Positions 23,001 through 34,050 of a stretch of 64,000 bases of DNA are shown piece by piece (the stretch's first letter is position 1; every line of letters begins with the position of its first letter). The DNA is from Allium sativum (Eukaryota; Streptophyta; Magnoliopsida; Asparagales; Amaryllidaceae): positions 753,063,603-753,127,602 of the forward strand of contig CM060922.1 of assembly GCA_030737875.1 (NCBI GenBank), read 5' to 3'. Under the pieces are notes generated by a model that was not told the origin of the DNA, searched no databases, and saw only the letters and a list, made by a program, of their open reading frames with translations. Made by a program: the position numbers and the translations under genes.

Positions 23001-25535
23001 TCCTCTCTGTCATCCTAGAACGTTCTAGTGTATATTATATTACTAATACAAAGAGACATCGTTGATATATAAAACCATATTCAAATTTTAAAATCTCATT
23101 TCGAATTTAAATTGAAAAATATTTTTACCAAAACCAGTTTCAAAATAGATATAAAGATCGTTATACAAAAATCAATACATAATTCAAATCATTTTCCAAA
23201 TCCTAATTCACTATTTAAAAAGTTGTTTTTTAATTTAAAACCAAAAATTTAAATATTATTTAATAATTAAATAAAAATCGTATATTTGAAAGGAGATTCT
23301 AAATTGATCACCCATATATTCCACAACCACGGTGTGTGTATGATACATACAATGCAATTATATCTATCCAAATGAACCATACGATCAGATGGATATGAAT
23401 TCATTCATCTCAACAAAACATTTGACTGTGCACAAGCGTTACAGACAATAACGCTTACTAGTGTTCAGTGTATTATCTAATTCATGAACAACCATTCAAA
23501 CATCAACACCCATCACACAATCATCATCAACAAGTTATAATTAACTCAGCTAATTATAATTAACTAATTTAAATAAATAAATTTAAATTAGAAGTTCTCA
23601 CCTTCATGCCTCCAACTCTACCGTTAAGACCATATCCACTGCGTACTAGCTTGCTAACGTTCATGTATAACTCTTCACGTGCGTTGTGCACCGCTTCTTT
23701 GTTACTTTCGTGGCAAAGAAAAACATAATGGAGTTACCGTGGACACGGACACCATGCACGCCCAAGCTATGACAAAGAATCCCAATCCACTCATGACTAT
23801 CTGAGTCCCTCGCCGGTGTCAACCACAACGACTATCCGCCACGCCTCATTCTTATCTCGATCATCCGAGTTCCTTCTCCATTGACAACTACTACATCGTT
23901 CCACCGCTCCCAATCACCAAAATTGCCATACGAACAAACCAGAACATCATCAAACTCCAACTTATCATCTTTAAATTCCAACATATTCCACCATCCATCA
24001 GGAGTTCACATAATCACCCAAGCAACATACACCAACTCAACACAAATTTTCATCTCCTCAAATTACAGCTCCACCCTTGTATTCCCCTTCATCATGCATG
24101 CGGACTTTTTTTTTCCTTTCTCAAGTGAAGGCCGACTGGAAAGAGATAAGCTACGGTTTTTTTTTCTCGGGAAGAGGAAAAAACTGATGGGATGGTTTGC
24201 ATGTAGTCTTATGGGAAGCCTCAGGCGAAGAAGAGCTGGCCAAGCTAATGCAGATGGAAGTGAGGAACGCATGCAAAGAATGGGGCGTGGAATGGTGTTT
24301 TATTTTCAGGTGAGCGGACTTATTTAAGGAAGAGAGTGTCGTAAGCTTTGAATGGAGGAAATGAGTCATGTTCGTTTAAGGAGGGAGGAGAGGAAGTTGC
24401 GGCTAGCTGGAAGTGGAGAGAGGGAGTGTGGTGATGGAGCTGTTATTCTACGAAGAGTAAAGAGTTCGTTGCGGTGGAAAATGGGAATGGAGGACTGTGT
24501 TTTTGGGAAGAAGGGTCTTGGGCGCAGGATCATGGAAAGGAGGTGCGGACTGTGGAGGAGTGCTGCAACAGGTCGGCGGTGTTGATGAGGCTAGCGTTGG
24601 GTGATGCATGGGGTCTGAGAGAGGTTAGTCGGGGTTAATGTTTGAAGAAGAGAAGACCAAAGGAGGTGAAGAATATGCGGATGGAAGGAGAAGTACATTC
24701 GCTTCATTTTTTTTTAATGGTAGCAGACAAGGTAAATTTTAGAAGAGAAAACATGGGGAAGACAAAGCTTGGTTACAGGATTTTGAAAAGGAGAGGGACA
24801 CACGTGGGGAATAAAGAGAGAATAAATGGACAAATGTCACACACATTAACTTGTTGGTGTACACGTTTCTTTTTACTTTTTTTTTTCTTTTTTTTTTTTT
24901 ATTTTTTTTTTAGTATGCATGCGTGAACTCTTCTTCCACCGTGTACACTTACATGCATTTATTTGATTCAACAAACCCATTCCCCTTTCATTTGAGATTT
25001 GCACACCACAAAATTATCCAATTTTCATTATTTCTAATTATCAATAGTAAACAACAGCAAACGAACAACTAAATCATATACAATAATGTGTCACGATCCC
25101 GAAACAGTAATAAAATAGACCGGTTGATAAATTTTGTAAAGTGTCAAAAGGACCACGGTTACCCTAAAACACATTAGAAAAATATGTGCTTAGTTTTCAA
25201 AATATAAATTACAGTAAAAATTTATAAAATATTTTAAGGCCACGCGAACTGAAACTGAACAAAATTTCAAATGGATATTTAATTATAATTTAATTTCAGA
25301 TTCTGATCGATTCTAGCAACTGAACTACAACTTATTTTGATAATTCGATTAACGACGAAACGTTTTCTCCAAACAAACATTGTTGTAACAAATTCCATGA
25401 AAAAATTGAATTTTCCATCATTTATATATTATTCTCGCCCTAAAATCTGATTCAACAATTTTTTAAACCTTCAAAATTTTATTTAAAATTCATATTAAAT
25501 TCAAATTTGATTTTCAAAAATCTTAAATCGTTACA
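20092..25535 (-). repeat. 5' LTR of element Z, 5444 bp
   Basis: Matches 12683-18084. It starts TGAACGACCC (the other copy has TGTAACGACC) and ends CGTTACA before the AAATA duplication. Main length differences are longer T runs (near 21736, 24170 and 24885) and an extra segment of about 21 bp near 24537-24558. Confidence 0.85.
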
Positions 25536-25540
25536 AAATA

Positions 25541-26540
25541 CTACAAACTTCTAAGAATATTCCATTCCATTACTCATTTAAAAATGATCATTTAAGTTTC
25601 AGATAAGTTTAAACTTCATAATACACTGTTTTCAGAAGAAAAAAACTTTACAGAAGTGTTTAAAAAGCATTACAAAATCATTGCAAAATAGTTTATATTA
25701 TCTAGTTTGATCAAAATAAACTTTATACTATCCAAAACTATCATTTTCCAATTCAAATCACTTTTAAACAATTTATAGTGGTTTTACTAAAAAAGTCCAT
25801 ATTATTAAAAATATTTTCCATTTATCTACTTAACTCAACTTCAATCTCCAAATTTTCGATTTCAAAATTGAAAAAGCCATTTATAGTCAAAACTATTTTT
25901 AAAATCGTTTCCACCTTTTCAAAAGTTTTTCGCATATACATCAATTTCATTTCCAAACTATTTTGGATTTTAAATTCAAAACTTTATTTTCATGCCCAAT
26001 TCTCAATATATAAATTAATGAAATCATTTATATTTCCAATTGAGAAGAAGACCTAATCAATCACCCATACAATTCCATAATTGGCGTGTCGTGGGTGTGC
26101 AACAGCATATAATAAATACTTAGCAACATACGAAAATCCATAACACTCAACAATAATATCATTAATAATGTTAGTTCCTACGTGCAAGCGTTACAACACT
26201 TAACGCTTGTCAGTGTATATGTGTCATTAACTATACATCCATTCATCTAACATCACACACATGTATATATTTAACATCCATAATTAAATATATAAATAAA
26301 TAAGTGTGAAGAGTTCTCACCGAATGACAGTGTAACTGCTTACCGTGCTCTTAACTTTTCTAACACCAGAAATAGGCCAATTTTCCTTGAGTTTTTGGAT
26401 AAGTCACTCTCTGAATTTGGAAAAGTTCATAACTACAAAGTTGTAGGAAATTATTTTCTCTTCAGTTCTAAAACAAGGAATTTCTCAATTCTAATTATTT
26501 TTAGTGTGATATGACCGAAATGGTGGAGGTGTTTTTCAGG
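25541..26540 (-). repeat. Element W: remaining 5' part of the split LTR, right end unclear
   Basis: It continues W after the Z insertion. It shares with the Z LTR the landmarks AATCACCCATACAATTCC, an inverted CAAGCGTTA/TAACGCTTG pair and GAGTTCTCACC. Similarity is clear to about 26330 and weak to about 26540. No LTR 5' end or polypurine tract is seen, so W is truncated here. Confidence 0.6.
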
Positions 26541-26782
26541 TCCAATAAATGCAATCAATTCTCAAGGAGTACGTACTAGAGTATGTAGTGAGAGTCGACC
26601 CCACAAGACTAGGGATAGAATGCTACTTTGGACTAGATATTTTTTATCAACTAATAAGAAGCATACGTCAAGTTGATTAGGAATATTGTTAGAGGTGTAC
26701 TGCCGGATTAGAGCTTAGAAGATGCGAGCAGATGCTCACTACCTGTACTCAAAATGTAAGAAATCCTCCTGACTTCTAGGTT

Positions 26783-28160
26783 CTAATGCAAGAAATGTAT
26801 GGAAAATCAGACCTGACTATCTGTCTAACAGGATATATTTGAAACATGGAGGTGTTAGGAGCTTTAAAAGAAGTAATAAGACATTACTTCCCAATATACT
26901 TGACTAATTCAGTGGTTAACTGGTTTCAAAAGATGGAAAATAGATCTATTCGTAATTGAACTGAATTGGTGGATGATTTATTAAGGCAACGCACAGTGCT
27001 TGTCTTAAGATCGAGAAATGTGATGATGCTTTCAGCAAAGAAGAAAATCCCAAAAGAGAGCTTTAGAAGTTATTTAACCAATTTTAATGTGGTTGTTGTT
27101 GCACTAGAGAGGCATGCTTCGTCAATGATCATGATGGGGGCAATTTCTTGTTTTACAAAAAAAACAGAGTATAAGATAGGTTTGGAGAGAGATCCGCCAG
27201 TGGACCTTGTTGGATTCTATCAAGAAGCTAAAAGTACTTATGTCAGTAGGGGTGAGAAAACGGTTCGTTCGGGTTTGAAATCGATCAAAAATGTTAAAAA
27301 CAAAATAACTGTTTAAGAAATATAAACTGAACCAAACCAAACCGATATTCTTTGAAACCAAAACCTATTGAACTGATAATATGTGGTTCAGTTTGTTTGG
27401 TTTATTTGGTTTATATTATAATGAAATAAATCTTCTAGTTTTTAATATAACATTGGATTTAAATAACTAATTGAGTTCCTATGATGTAAACATTTTAGAA
27501 AATAATGCTCTCTTCTAAAAATGCTAATATGGAATTAATAAAAAATAATATTGTTATGAAAACATGGTAAATAATAGCATTATTAGTTGTGATTTTTTAA
27601 CTTTAAAACAAATAAAATTTTAAATTTGGTTCAATTTTCAAATATTAAAACTAGTCCAACCAATAAACCAAAGTAATATTAAAACAAAACCAACTAAATA
27701 ACTTATAAAACTAAATCAGACCGACCAAACTTAATTGGTTTTAACCGATAAACGCTCAATATTATATGTCAAGAAGATGTAAAGGCAGAAAAGACCAATC
27801 TACTTGATGAGATCAATGTCGTGGAAGGCAGAGGACTGCCCAAAGTTGGATCTGGAAAAGATAGAAGGAAAAGAAAACCGATGATGATGAAAAGGAACTA
27901 AAACAGCTAAGAAGAGTACCAAAGTTCTCTTCTTATATTGAACTAACTAATTCCCCAGAGTGGACCTAATAGGAGACTAAGGGCATTCTCTGTTGAAAAT
28001 CATTAAGACAGGATCCCATTGACTAAGGAAAGAGATAGAGGAAATACTACTTGTTCCATGATACGGATGGATGTAACACCAATGATTATAGGCATCTACG
28101 TGGCCTGATCAAGGAGCTGGTTCAGAACAATCAACTACAATAATACATTAGAAAACTAAC
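26783..28160 (+). pseudogene. Ty3/gypsy gag relic (Tat/Ogre-like pattern), interrupted by a MITE
   Basis: The plus strand keeps a capsid-like order: a start-of-domain segment near 26783, NWFQKMENRSI near 26920 where plant gag has W-F-x-x-L-x-x-x-S-I, a central part with ESFRSYLTNFN near 27060, and GLERDPPVDL near 27185. After the MITE (27246-27764) come a basic KDRRKRK stretch near 27860 and YYLFHDTDGCNTNDYRHLR near 28045, matching the plant gag C-F-H zinc-binding end Y-C-x-F-H-x-x-x-G-H-x-T. Stops occur in several places. The first zinc-binding Cys and the Gly-His are altered. No pol follows. Confidence 0.7.
27246..27764. mobile_element. hAT-like MITE of about 519 bp inside the gag relic
   Basis: The segment splits the gag frame. 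TATGTCA flanks it on both sides (27239-27245 and 27765-27771; an 8th base differs). The ends are imperfect inverted repeats, around GGGGTGAGAAAACGG on the left and, complemented, TATTGAGCGTTTATCGG on the right, with many AACCAAACC-type motifs inside. This fits the common plant hAT-derived MITEs with GGTGAGCAAAACGGT-like ends. It has no transposase. Confidence 0.55.
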
Positions 28161-29061
28161 TGCAATGGCATAGATGAAGTAAGCACCATCTACAGTAAGG
28201 AACATCCGGAGATCTAGTTTAAGAACCGTGATCTATGATCGGGATGGATAGTGGAATGATTCGTCACTTGCACTCTACTTTTACTTACTTTCAATAACTA
28301 GGATAACAGGGTCTGACTTTTCAGATATTTGCTATTCCTAGATTAGTTATAGCCACACACTAAGTTAGATGTTTACGAGGACTACTTAGGACTATAACAA
28401 CCCTGAGCCTTTTACACGTATACGACATTTGGATTGGCTCTAAGTTGGACATCCGAGATGATTATTTAGAATTTATGTTTATTTTCTTTAGATAGTTGAA
28501 ATTAAAATTTCCATTTGAAAGTCATAGCTAACTTTGAATCGCATTAGAGCTTCCATCTAGAGAGATGAGCTAAAGTGCAATGTATGAATCCCTTTGTCCA
28601 AGAGTAAGTTGATGGGACCATATTGATTTGGATCCCCATAGAGCTACCATCTAAAAAGATAGGTGGAGTGCACGGAGAGGAAGTCATGTCACCAAGATGT
28701 GAATATATGATATTTCATAGGCCGCCTTATGACAAAAAATGAGCCATCAGGATGGATAACCACTGACTCCCCGTGGCTAGCTGGATGACTTCCCTGACTT
28801 GAAACTTAGTAGACGATGCATTTATAAATGTAATGAACAACGTAGAAAAATTTGGACTTGGATTTAAGCTAAGTATAAGACTTGGCCTTTAGTTATCAGG
28901 ATGGATCAACACCGATTTTTCGTGGCTAGCTAGAAGATTTCCCTTATTTTATGCTAAGATTACTTTACTTTAGTACTTCATATTCAAGCAATTGTGTGAG
29001 GATCAGATGTTATACTATAAAGATTGACTAAGTACAAAGAGACAAAGAGATGGATAACAAA
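28161..29061. other. No gene; two pairs of degenerate repeats
   Basis: It contains two related segments of about 85 bp (near 28545 and 28630, sharing TAGAGCTNCCATCTA). A second pair of about 55 bp (near 28747 and 28898) shares ATCAGGATGGAT and CGTGGCTAGCT. It may be untranslated or LTR sequence of the gag relic's element, but no LTR ends are visible. Confidence 0.4.
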
Positions 29062-29072
29062 GGGACCGCAAG

Positions 29073-29284
29073 CATTATTTATTTATTTTGAATTTGTTCG
29101 GGAGGGTAACAGACCGGAGTAGTAAAACCTTCCCTAGTGCACCTAGCCCGGTTTGCGAGCACCACATAAGTGGTTGATCTTAGCGTATGCACATGGTAAG
29201 CTCTTAGTATGTAATTCCGGGTTTCGAACCCGCACCACTGTTACCATGGTGTAAGTCCTTAAGCGCTGGGCTACTGCTGCAGAC
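29073..29284 (-). mobile_element. tRNA-derived SINE, 212 bp, with 11-bp target duplication
   Basis: Read on the minus strand from 29284, it has a tRNA-like head with an A-box-like segment (TAGCCCAGCGCTTAAGG) and a clear B box (GGTTCGAAACC, near 29224-29234). A body of about 120 bp follows, then an A-rich tail of AAATAAATAAATAA type. The flanks GGGACCGCAAG (29062-29072) and GGGATCGCAAG (29285-29295) form an 11-bp target duplication with one mismatch. The internal pol III promoter would drive it; movement needs LINE proteins. It is not a functional tRNA gene. Confidence 0.78.
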
Positions 29285-29331
29285 GGGATCGCAAGATATA
29301 ATTCAAAAACAAAGAAAAAGTGTACCAAGTG

Positions 29332-29811
29332 TGTAACGTCCCGGAATTTTAGCAATTAATAATTAATTTATTTAATTATTTAAAATATCAATCTAGTGAT
29401 ATCGATAACTTGAGTTAAATAATTCTGATTATTTTATTAATATAAATTATGGGATAATAATATTAATTACCGGAATAGTCAAAAATAGTAAAATTTGCAA
29501 TGTAGTGTGAATTGGATAACATATGGTATTTAATTAAGTTTTAATCGAATTATAGTAACGAATAAATTTGTAAAACAATAGTTGAACGTATAAATTATAA
29601 TATAATTTAAATCGAGCTCGTAACATCGCGGTAGTTCGTAATATTGAGTTTTGAACTTCAATTGAGTATACAAGATTCGTTATAAGTCAGATTTCTTCGA
29701 AACAAGAAACGTTTGAATCTATTGGACCGTATTTTTCTAATACGAAGAGAAAAATCGAGATTTCGTCTTATAGATGGTAAGTTATGGCTAAATCAAATTT
29801 TCAAATGGTCG
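29332..29811 (+). repeat. Element X: start of its 5' LTR
   Basis: Starts TGTAACGTCCCGG and matches the second X LTR from 46024 to about 46503. Similarity stops abruptly at 29811, where the second Del/Tekay-like element begins. X is on the plus strand, judged from its primer site at 44540. Confidence 0.8.
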
Positions 29812-30006
29812 CGTCTCCTTGATCATCTTCCCATTGGACTTTAACCACTTGACCTCTCAGTTGTATAACTTCTTGACCTCCGATCCAAGGATGCATGTAG
29901 GAGCTCGTCTAATCGTGGCATCTTTCTCCACTTCCAATTCCCTAAGCATGTTCAGCTCCACTACTTCCGCGGTATCATGTAAACGCTTCTTCAAGGATTG
30001 TCTTCC
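29812..30006 (-). pseudogene. Integrase C-terminal tail remnant (copy 2)
   Basis: Near the end of the Ty3 polyprotein, plant elements have a segment giving I-L-x-x-E-V-K-x-L-R-N followed by V-K-V-x-W. Here CILGSEVKKLYN and, in another frame, VVKVQWEDDQGD can be read, with a preceding HDTAEVVEL that fits the usual H-D-P-S-H-V-x-E-L. A stop and a frameshift separate the parts. It joins directly to the protease segment through a large internal deletion. Confidence 0.6.
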
Positions 30007-30520
30007 TCAAGCTCTCGTCTCGTGATACACAAAGTCTATCTCGCGCCTTAGGGGTAAACCCCGAACTTCATCACAGACGTCATCAAACCCACGGACCACA
30101 CGAACAAATTTCAAATCATCGATGAATGCATCAAGACATTCTAGGTAGCTAAGCATCACTGAACCCCTAGGGTCATAGGAAATATCAAGGGTCTTTCCAC
30201 AACGAGTCAACAGTCTAACTACCCTCTTTTCACAGTCTAGGATGGCACCATGCCTGACTAGCCAATCCATTCCTAGAATCAAGCTATAGCCCGTGAAACC
30301 AAGAACGAAGGTGTTGCATTCAAGCCCAACGCCCAAGATAGACACTCTTTAATCCCGACAAACCATAGATAAGTGAGCCGAACCACCAACAAGATTTGAG
30401 ACTATAATGGGATCCATAACTAGATTAGTATTTAGGTGCAGTGTTTCAATTATCGAAGCAGATACAAATGAGTGTGAAGCGCAAAAGTCGAAAAGAGTTC
30501 TAGGAAAAAGAAATCAAATC
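30007..30520 (-). pseudogene. Protease segment (copy 2), active site altered
   Basis: The frame 30345-30007 (112 codons) includes [20 protein letters not shown], matching the protease C-terminal motif of copy 1. Upstream, the active-site box is encoded at 30478-30489 but reads DFCA instead of DSGA, so catalysis would be lost. A stop near 30350 interrupts the domain. After EVRGLPLRREIDF it runs into deletion-joined integrase sequence. Confidence 0.75.
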
Positions 30521-30579
30521 TTTAACCAAAACTTCGTATCTCTTTCCAATATACTGACCACGAGAACACAACCTACCCT

Positions 30580-31110
30580 TCCGAAGATCCTATACTTTGT
30601 CCTTACCTTTGCCCTTGCCTCTTTGGACAATCCTGATAAGATGTCCTGTCTCTCTGTAATGATAACAACTAGTCTTCTTCTTATTTCTAACGTCTTTCTT
30701 TAAGTGGCCAGGTATTTCACAATTGTGGTACTTCCTTTTTCTCTTGGCCCTTGTTATCCTTACCTCCTTTCTTTGGATCCACTTTCTTATCCTGTGTCCT
30801 ATCCATGTCTCCCCTGCACGTTCTCCATTCGTGACCTCCCACCAAAATGAAGCTTCATCCTACATTAACCAAACAGCTGGTTGAACCTTCCTCCCATCGT
30901 CTATCTAAAAGGTACCAACAAGTCCTCCACTTCGTTGAGCCAACTTCTAGCCTTGACAAACGTCTCAATCCCATGAAGTGGTTTTTCGCATGGAAGTCCT
31001 TACACATCTTAGAAAAAGCCTCTATACGTGGAGGAAGAGATTCAAAAGGGAAAGAGGAAGGAACTCGAAATCGGAAGAAAGATATATGGCTTTTGGGGAT
31101 TATGTTTTTC
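30580..31110 (-). pseudogene. gag remnants (copy 2), capsid middle deleted
   Basis: The N-terminal part reads, over two or three frames, segments alignable with copy 1 gag (KDFHAKNHFMG, TFVKARSWLNEVEDLL, DEASFWWEVTN). It ends near 30829. The next recognisable part is the basic linker and two degraded zinc knuckles (around 30735 and 30665) in which several Cys codons are changed. The capsid segment present in copy 1 (about 300 bp) is missing. Confidence 0.65.
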
Positions 31111-31198
31111 AAAATAAACTTTACTTTTTCAAAATACTTCCTTTTAAACCTTTTTAGAAATAGTTTTCAAAAACTTTTATCTAATCTGGTAACCTTCA

Positions 31199-31210
31199 GC
31201 TCTGATACCA
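31199..31210 (-). other. Primer binding site, tRNA-iMet type (copy 2)
   Basis: The minus strand reads TGGTATCAGAGC, two bases from the LTR end at 31213, exactly as in copy 1. Confidence 0.9.
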
Positions 31211-31988
31211 AGTGTAACACCCACGTCCGTTAATGTCACTCACAAAGGGAATGCATTAAGTTTTGTGGAGTATTATAAGTAAATAGAATGGAATATTACA
31301 AGACAGAGAAAGTAGTACTTGAAATTTTTTATAACTTTATTGTAGCGGAAACAGAAATAAGTTTGATTACATTTCCAAATACTAAAATCAAGTACATAAT
31401 ATCAGTCTTGCACAAAACCTTCAAAGTACTTAATATTAAAATTGTAATCTCCAACAAAAAATTCCATAGACAAGCTGAATCAAAGCCAAGCAATTCATCT
31501 TTCAACTTCAAGCTGGAAGAAGGGATATCCGAACTAAGTTTGAGTATTTCCTCCCTAAAAAACCTGAGGGGGGGGGGGAACGGAAGAAAAGAGACGAAAA
31601 CAAACTAGGTCAGACATAAGTCTGGTGAGTCCAGTGACTGTAACAATATAATCATTAAAGTAACAGGATAAGAACATAAACTAGAAAGTAAGAAATGACT
31701 ATACATAAATATACATGACAAAGTAAGAAGGATGAATAAGATAAACGTTGATCGCGCTTCTAATCACTAAAGGATAATTATTACACTGCACCCATACTAA
31801 TTTCACCGCACCGTTACTAGTTCCATACTGAAAGTTGATCCCCATCTTGTAATTGGTAGTCCTCAGGCGTAACTTCTAGTAAGAGGTATTTACCCAATAC
31901 AATCCTTACTTGCCCATAATAAATACTAGATGTCCCCACACTACCCCCTTATCGCTTAATCGATCGGCTCCCTAAATCGCATGTATTT

Positions 31989-32096
31989 ATTACTTGTGCC
32001 ATTCGGCCCCGCTTGTTTACTTGTGTCATTCGGCCCCGCTTGTTTACTTGTGTCATTCGGCCCTGCTTGTTTACTTGTGTCATTCGGCCCCGCTTG
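31989..32096. repeat. 27-bp tandem repeat, 4 units
   Basis: Four exact-length units (starts 31989, 32016, 32043, 32070) with the core TGTCATTCGGCCCCGCTTG and single-base differences. LTR copy 1 has only one related unit (near 3070), so this array expanded in copy 2. Confidence 0.9.
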
Positions 32097-32656
32097 TATG
32101 TATATACCTGTGTTGGTCCCACCATAGGGTGTATCAATCCCTATGATGGCAACCCGACAAAATTCAAGATGCATAGTGTATACTACTGATGCCCAGTGCC
32201 TGTTTTTTCCACTCTGGAACACGTGCACGCCCAAACTTCGCCGGAACCTACACTAACGCACCACCCGCCGCTATTTTGACCGCTTATAATCAGCCCAGTA
32301 ATCGTGCCCCACCCTGCCTAGTTCAGGGTACCATGATACATCTATGTGGGTTACTATTGAAATGGGTCCCCATTACTAGGGTTTCCTACTGGTTAAGTTT
32401 TGTGGGCCTATATATGCAAATATTACCTACCTACACGAGATGTACTTAACCCTCCCACTGATTCAAACATGTTTATTTAACGGTTAAGTTTGTGGGCCTA
32501 TATACACTACTATTACCCACCTACCCAAGGTTTACTTAACCCTCCTACTTATCAAGTCAATATGTATTATTAGTTAACTTGCCTTAACCCTATCCCCTTT
32601 GTTCATGTAATTTTGGTTAAGTGATGTCCATTCATGTTAACTTAACCCACCCACAC

Positions 32657-32996
32657 ATCATGTTGTATTGGTTAAGTGTTTCTTATTAACTTAACCCTGT
32701 TCATTCATCATGTTATATTGGTTAAGTGTTTTAAATTTACTTAACCCCACCCACTTGTCTAAATAACATGTTGTATTAGTTAAGTGTTCTCAATTTACTT
32801 AACCCCACCCACTTATCTAATTAACATGTTGTATTGGTTAAGTGCCCTCAATTTACTTAACCCCACCCACTTATCTAATTAACATGTTGTATTGGTTAAG
32901 TATTCCCAATTTACTTAACCTCACGCACTTATCTAATTAACATATTGTATTGGTTAAGTGTTCGCAATTTACTTAACCCCACCCACTTGTCTATTC
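32657..32996. repeat. 58-bp tandem repeat, 6 units, each with a hairpin
   Basis: Units start at about 32657, 32708, 32765, 32823, 32881 and 32939; the last three intervals are exactly 58. Each contains GGTTAAGT followed after about 11-13 bases by ACTTAACC, an 8-bp inverted repeat, with a single change in one unit. Confidence 0.88.
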
Positions 32997-33023
32997 ATTG
33001 GCATTAAATAATTTATTAATGCA

Positions 33024-34009
33024 TGATCGTCGCTGATCTATGAATTAGAAAAGCGCGACATTTGTAATAAATTCTGCAAGCATACAGGTGTGTAGCATAC
33101 GGTCGAACACAGGGAGGTGAATTAAATCAAATTATTTATCTAATCTCTTTGGCGAGTTAGACGAAGCTGGAGGTTGATTTTGCAAAACAAAACAAAATTA
33201 AAACTGTAATTTGATTCAGAACAGATCTAACTGAACCGACGATCAAATCACAATTTCAATGGAAAAGCAATGAAACTATAAATCAGATTCAAATCTAATC
33301 AAATCCAATTTAACCTATGAACGCGATTAAAATACAGAAAATAAAAGTGCAGAATATAAATAACAACAGGAAATAAAATTAGGATTACCGCTGAATCTAA
33401 TCAGACGGTCAATCACTAATGAAAAGAAATGCAAAACACAAATAGTGTTCTACCGAATCTAATCGTGTAGACACACTAATTGCTAAGAAATAGAAAAAAA
33501 ATGCAAAAAATAAAAAGAAGAAGAAGAACTAGAAACTTTATTAGAAATAGAAAATGGGATATATGATAGGATGGTGGCTACAATACCATTACAAGGGTAT
33601 ATATAGGGTAGATAGCCAAACCCTAACCCTAATGATAAATGGGCCTGGTCATTACATCACTAATTAGTTTACAATGAGAAACATAAATGGGCCTTTGATA
33701 AATAAAGCAAATTTGGGCCTTTTCTCTTTTCCTCTTGTTTTCTTGACACTTCTTCATTGATTTGTGATGTGCAAAGCCTTGTTATCAATCCTTTTCTTGT
33801 CCAACATCAACTATATGTGATATCTTCATTTACAATTCTTCAAAATGCAAATACACAGCAAATTGAACTCTATTTCTCTACATTTCTGGTTGCATGCGGG
33901 CTGGGTTGGAATATCTGTAAAAGTAACAAAACAATACCCAAGTAATATTTATTTATATACAAAAGATAAGATATAAGAGCATAAAATAAACACATTTCTA
34001 TGTCAATCA
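33024..34009 (-). repeat. 3' LTR of Athila-like element, 986 bp
   Basis: Plus-orientation ends are TGATCGTCGCTG and ATGTCAATCA. A minus-strand TATA box (CTATATATAC) is at 33598-33606. Nearly identical to 38750-39736; open frames in it are repeated only because the LTR is. Confidence 0.9.
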
Positions 34010-34050
34010 AATACCCCCACACTTATCTTTTACTCGTCCTCGAGTAAAAA
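34010..34050 (-). other. Polypurine tract and pre-PPT hairpin of Athila-like element
   Basis: On the minus strand the purine run GATAAGTGTGGGGGTATT ends at the LTR. Upstream, 34028-34049 forms TTTTACTCG-AGGA-CGAGTAAAA, a perfect 9-bp stem with a 4-base loop. Confidence 0.85.

Larger units (their letters stand above)
12678..25540 (-). mobile_element. Element Z: complete gene-poor LTR retrotransposon with 5.4-kb LTRs
   Basis: The structure is complete: target duplication AAATA at 12678-12682 and 25536-25540, 3' LTR 12683-18084, polypurine tract at about 18085-18100, interior, primer site 20078-20089 and 5' LTR 20092-25535. The interior is only 2007 bp and has no recognisable gag or pol, so Z must be non-autonomous. 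By eye the LTRs are about 98% alike, so the insertion is fairly recent and younger than the W element it sits in. The size plan resembles LARD elements but with a larger LTR share. Confidence 0.85.
31213..33018 (-). repeat. LTR of copy 2, 3' part, before the nested insertion
   Basis: Starts TGTAACACCC and follows LTR copy 1 from its boundary. It holds a 27-bp x 4 and a 58-bp x 6 tandem array. The LTR resumes at 39742; without the insertion it would be about 4.3 kb, against 3.0 kb in copy 1. Confidence 0.85.

Noticed and set aside
29143..29355. 70-codon minus-strand frame, and a functional tRNA gene, at the SINE
   Set aside because: The frame is a shadow of the SINE. The tRNA-like head lacks a complete cloverleaf, and the insertion has a target duplication and an A-rich tail.
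29819..29826. TTGATCAT at the left of copy 2, identical to 42231-42238 at its right flank
   Set aside because: At the left it lies inside the integrase tail, not outside the element, so it is not a target duplication. Probably coincidence.
31949..32234. Repetitive protein frames with a recurring nine-residue unit
   Set aside because: They are the translation of the 27-bp tandem repeat, which is a multiple of three, inside an LTR.
33615..33635. Telomere-like CCCTAACCCTAA in the Athila-like LTR (also 39344-39360)
   Set aside because: Only about two units, in the transcribed part of both LTRs; not a telomeric tract.
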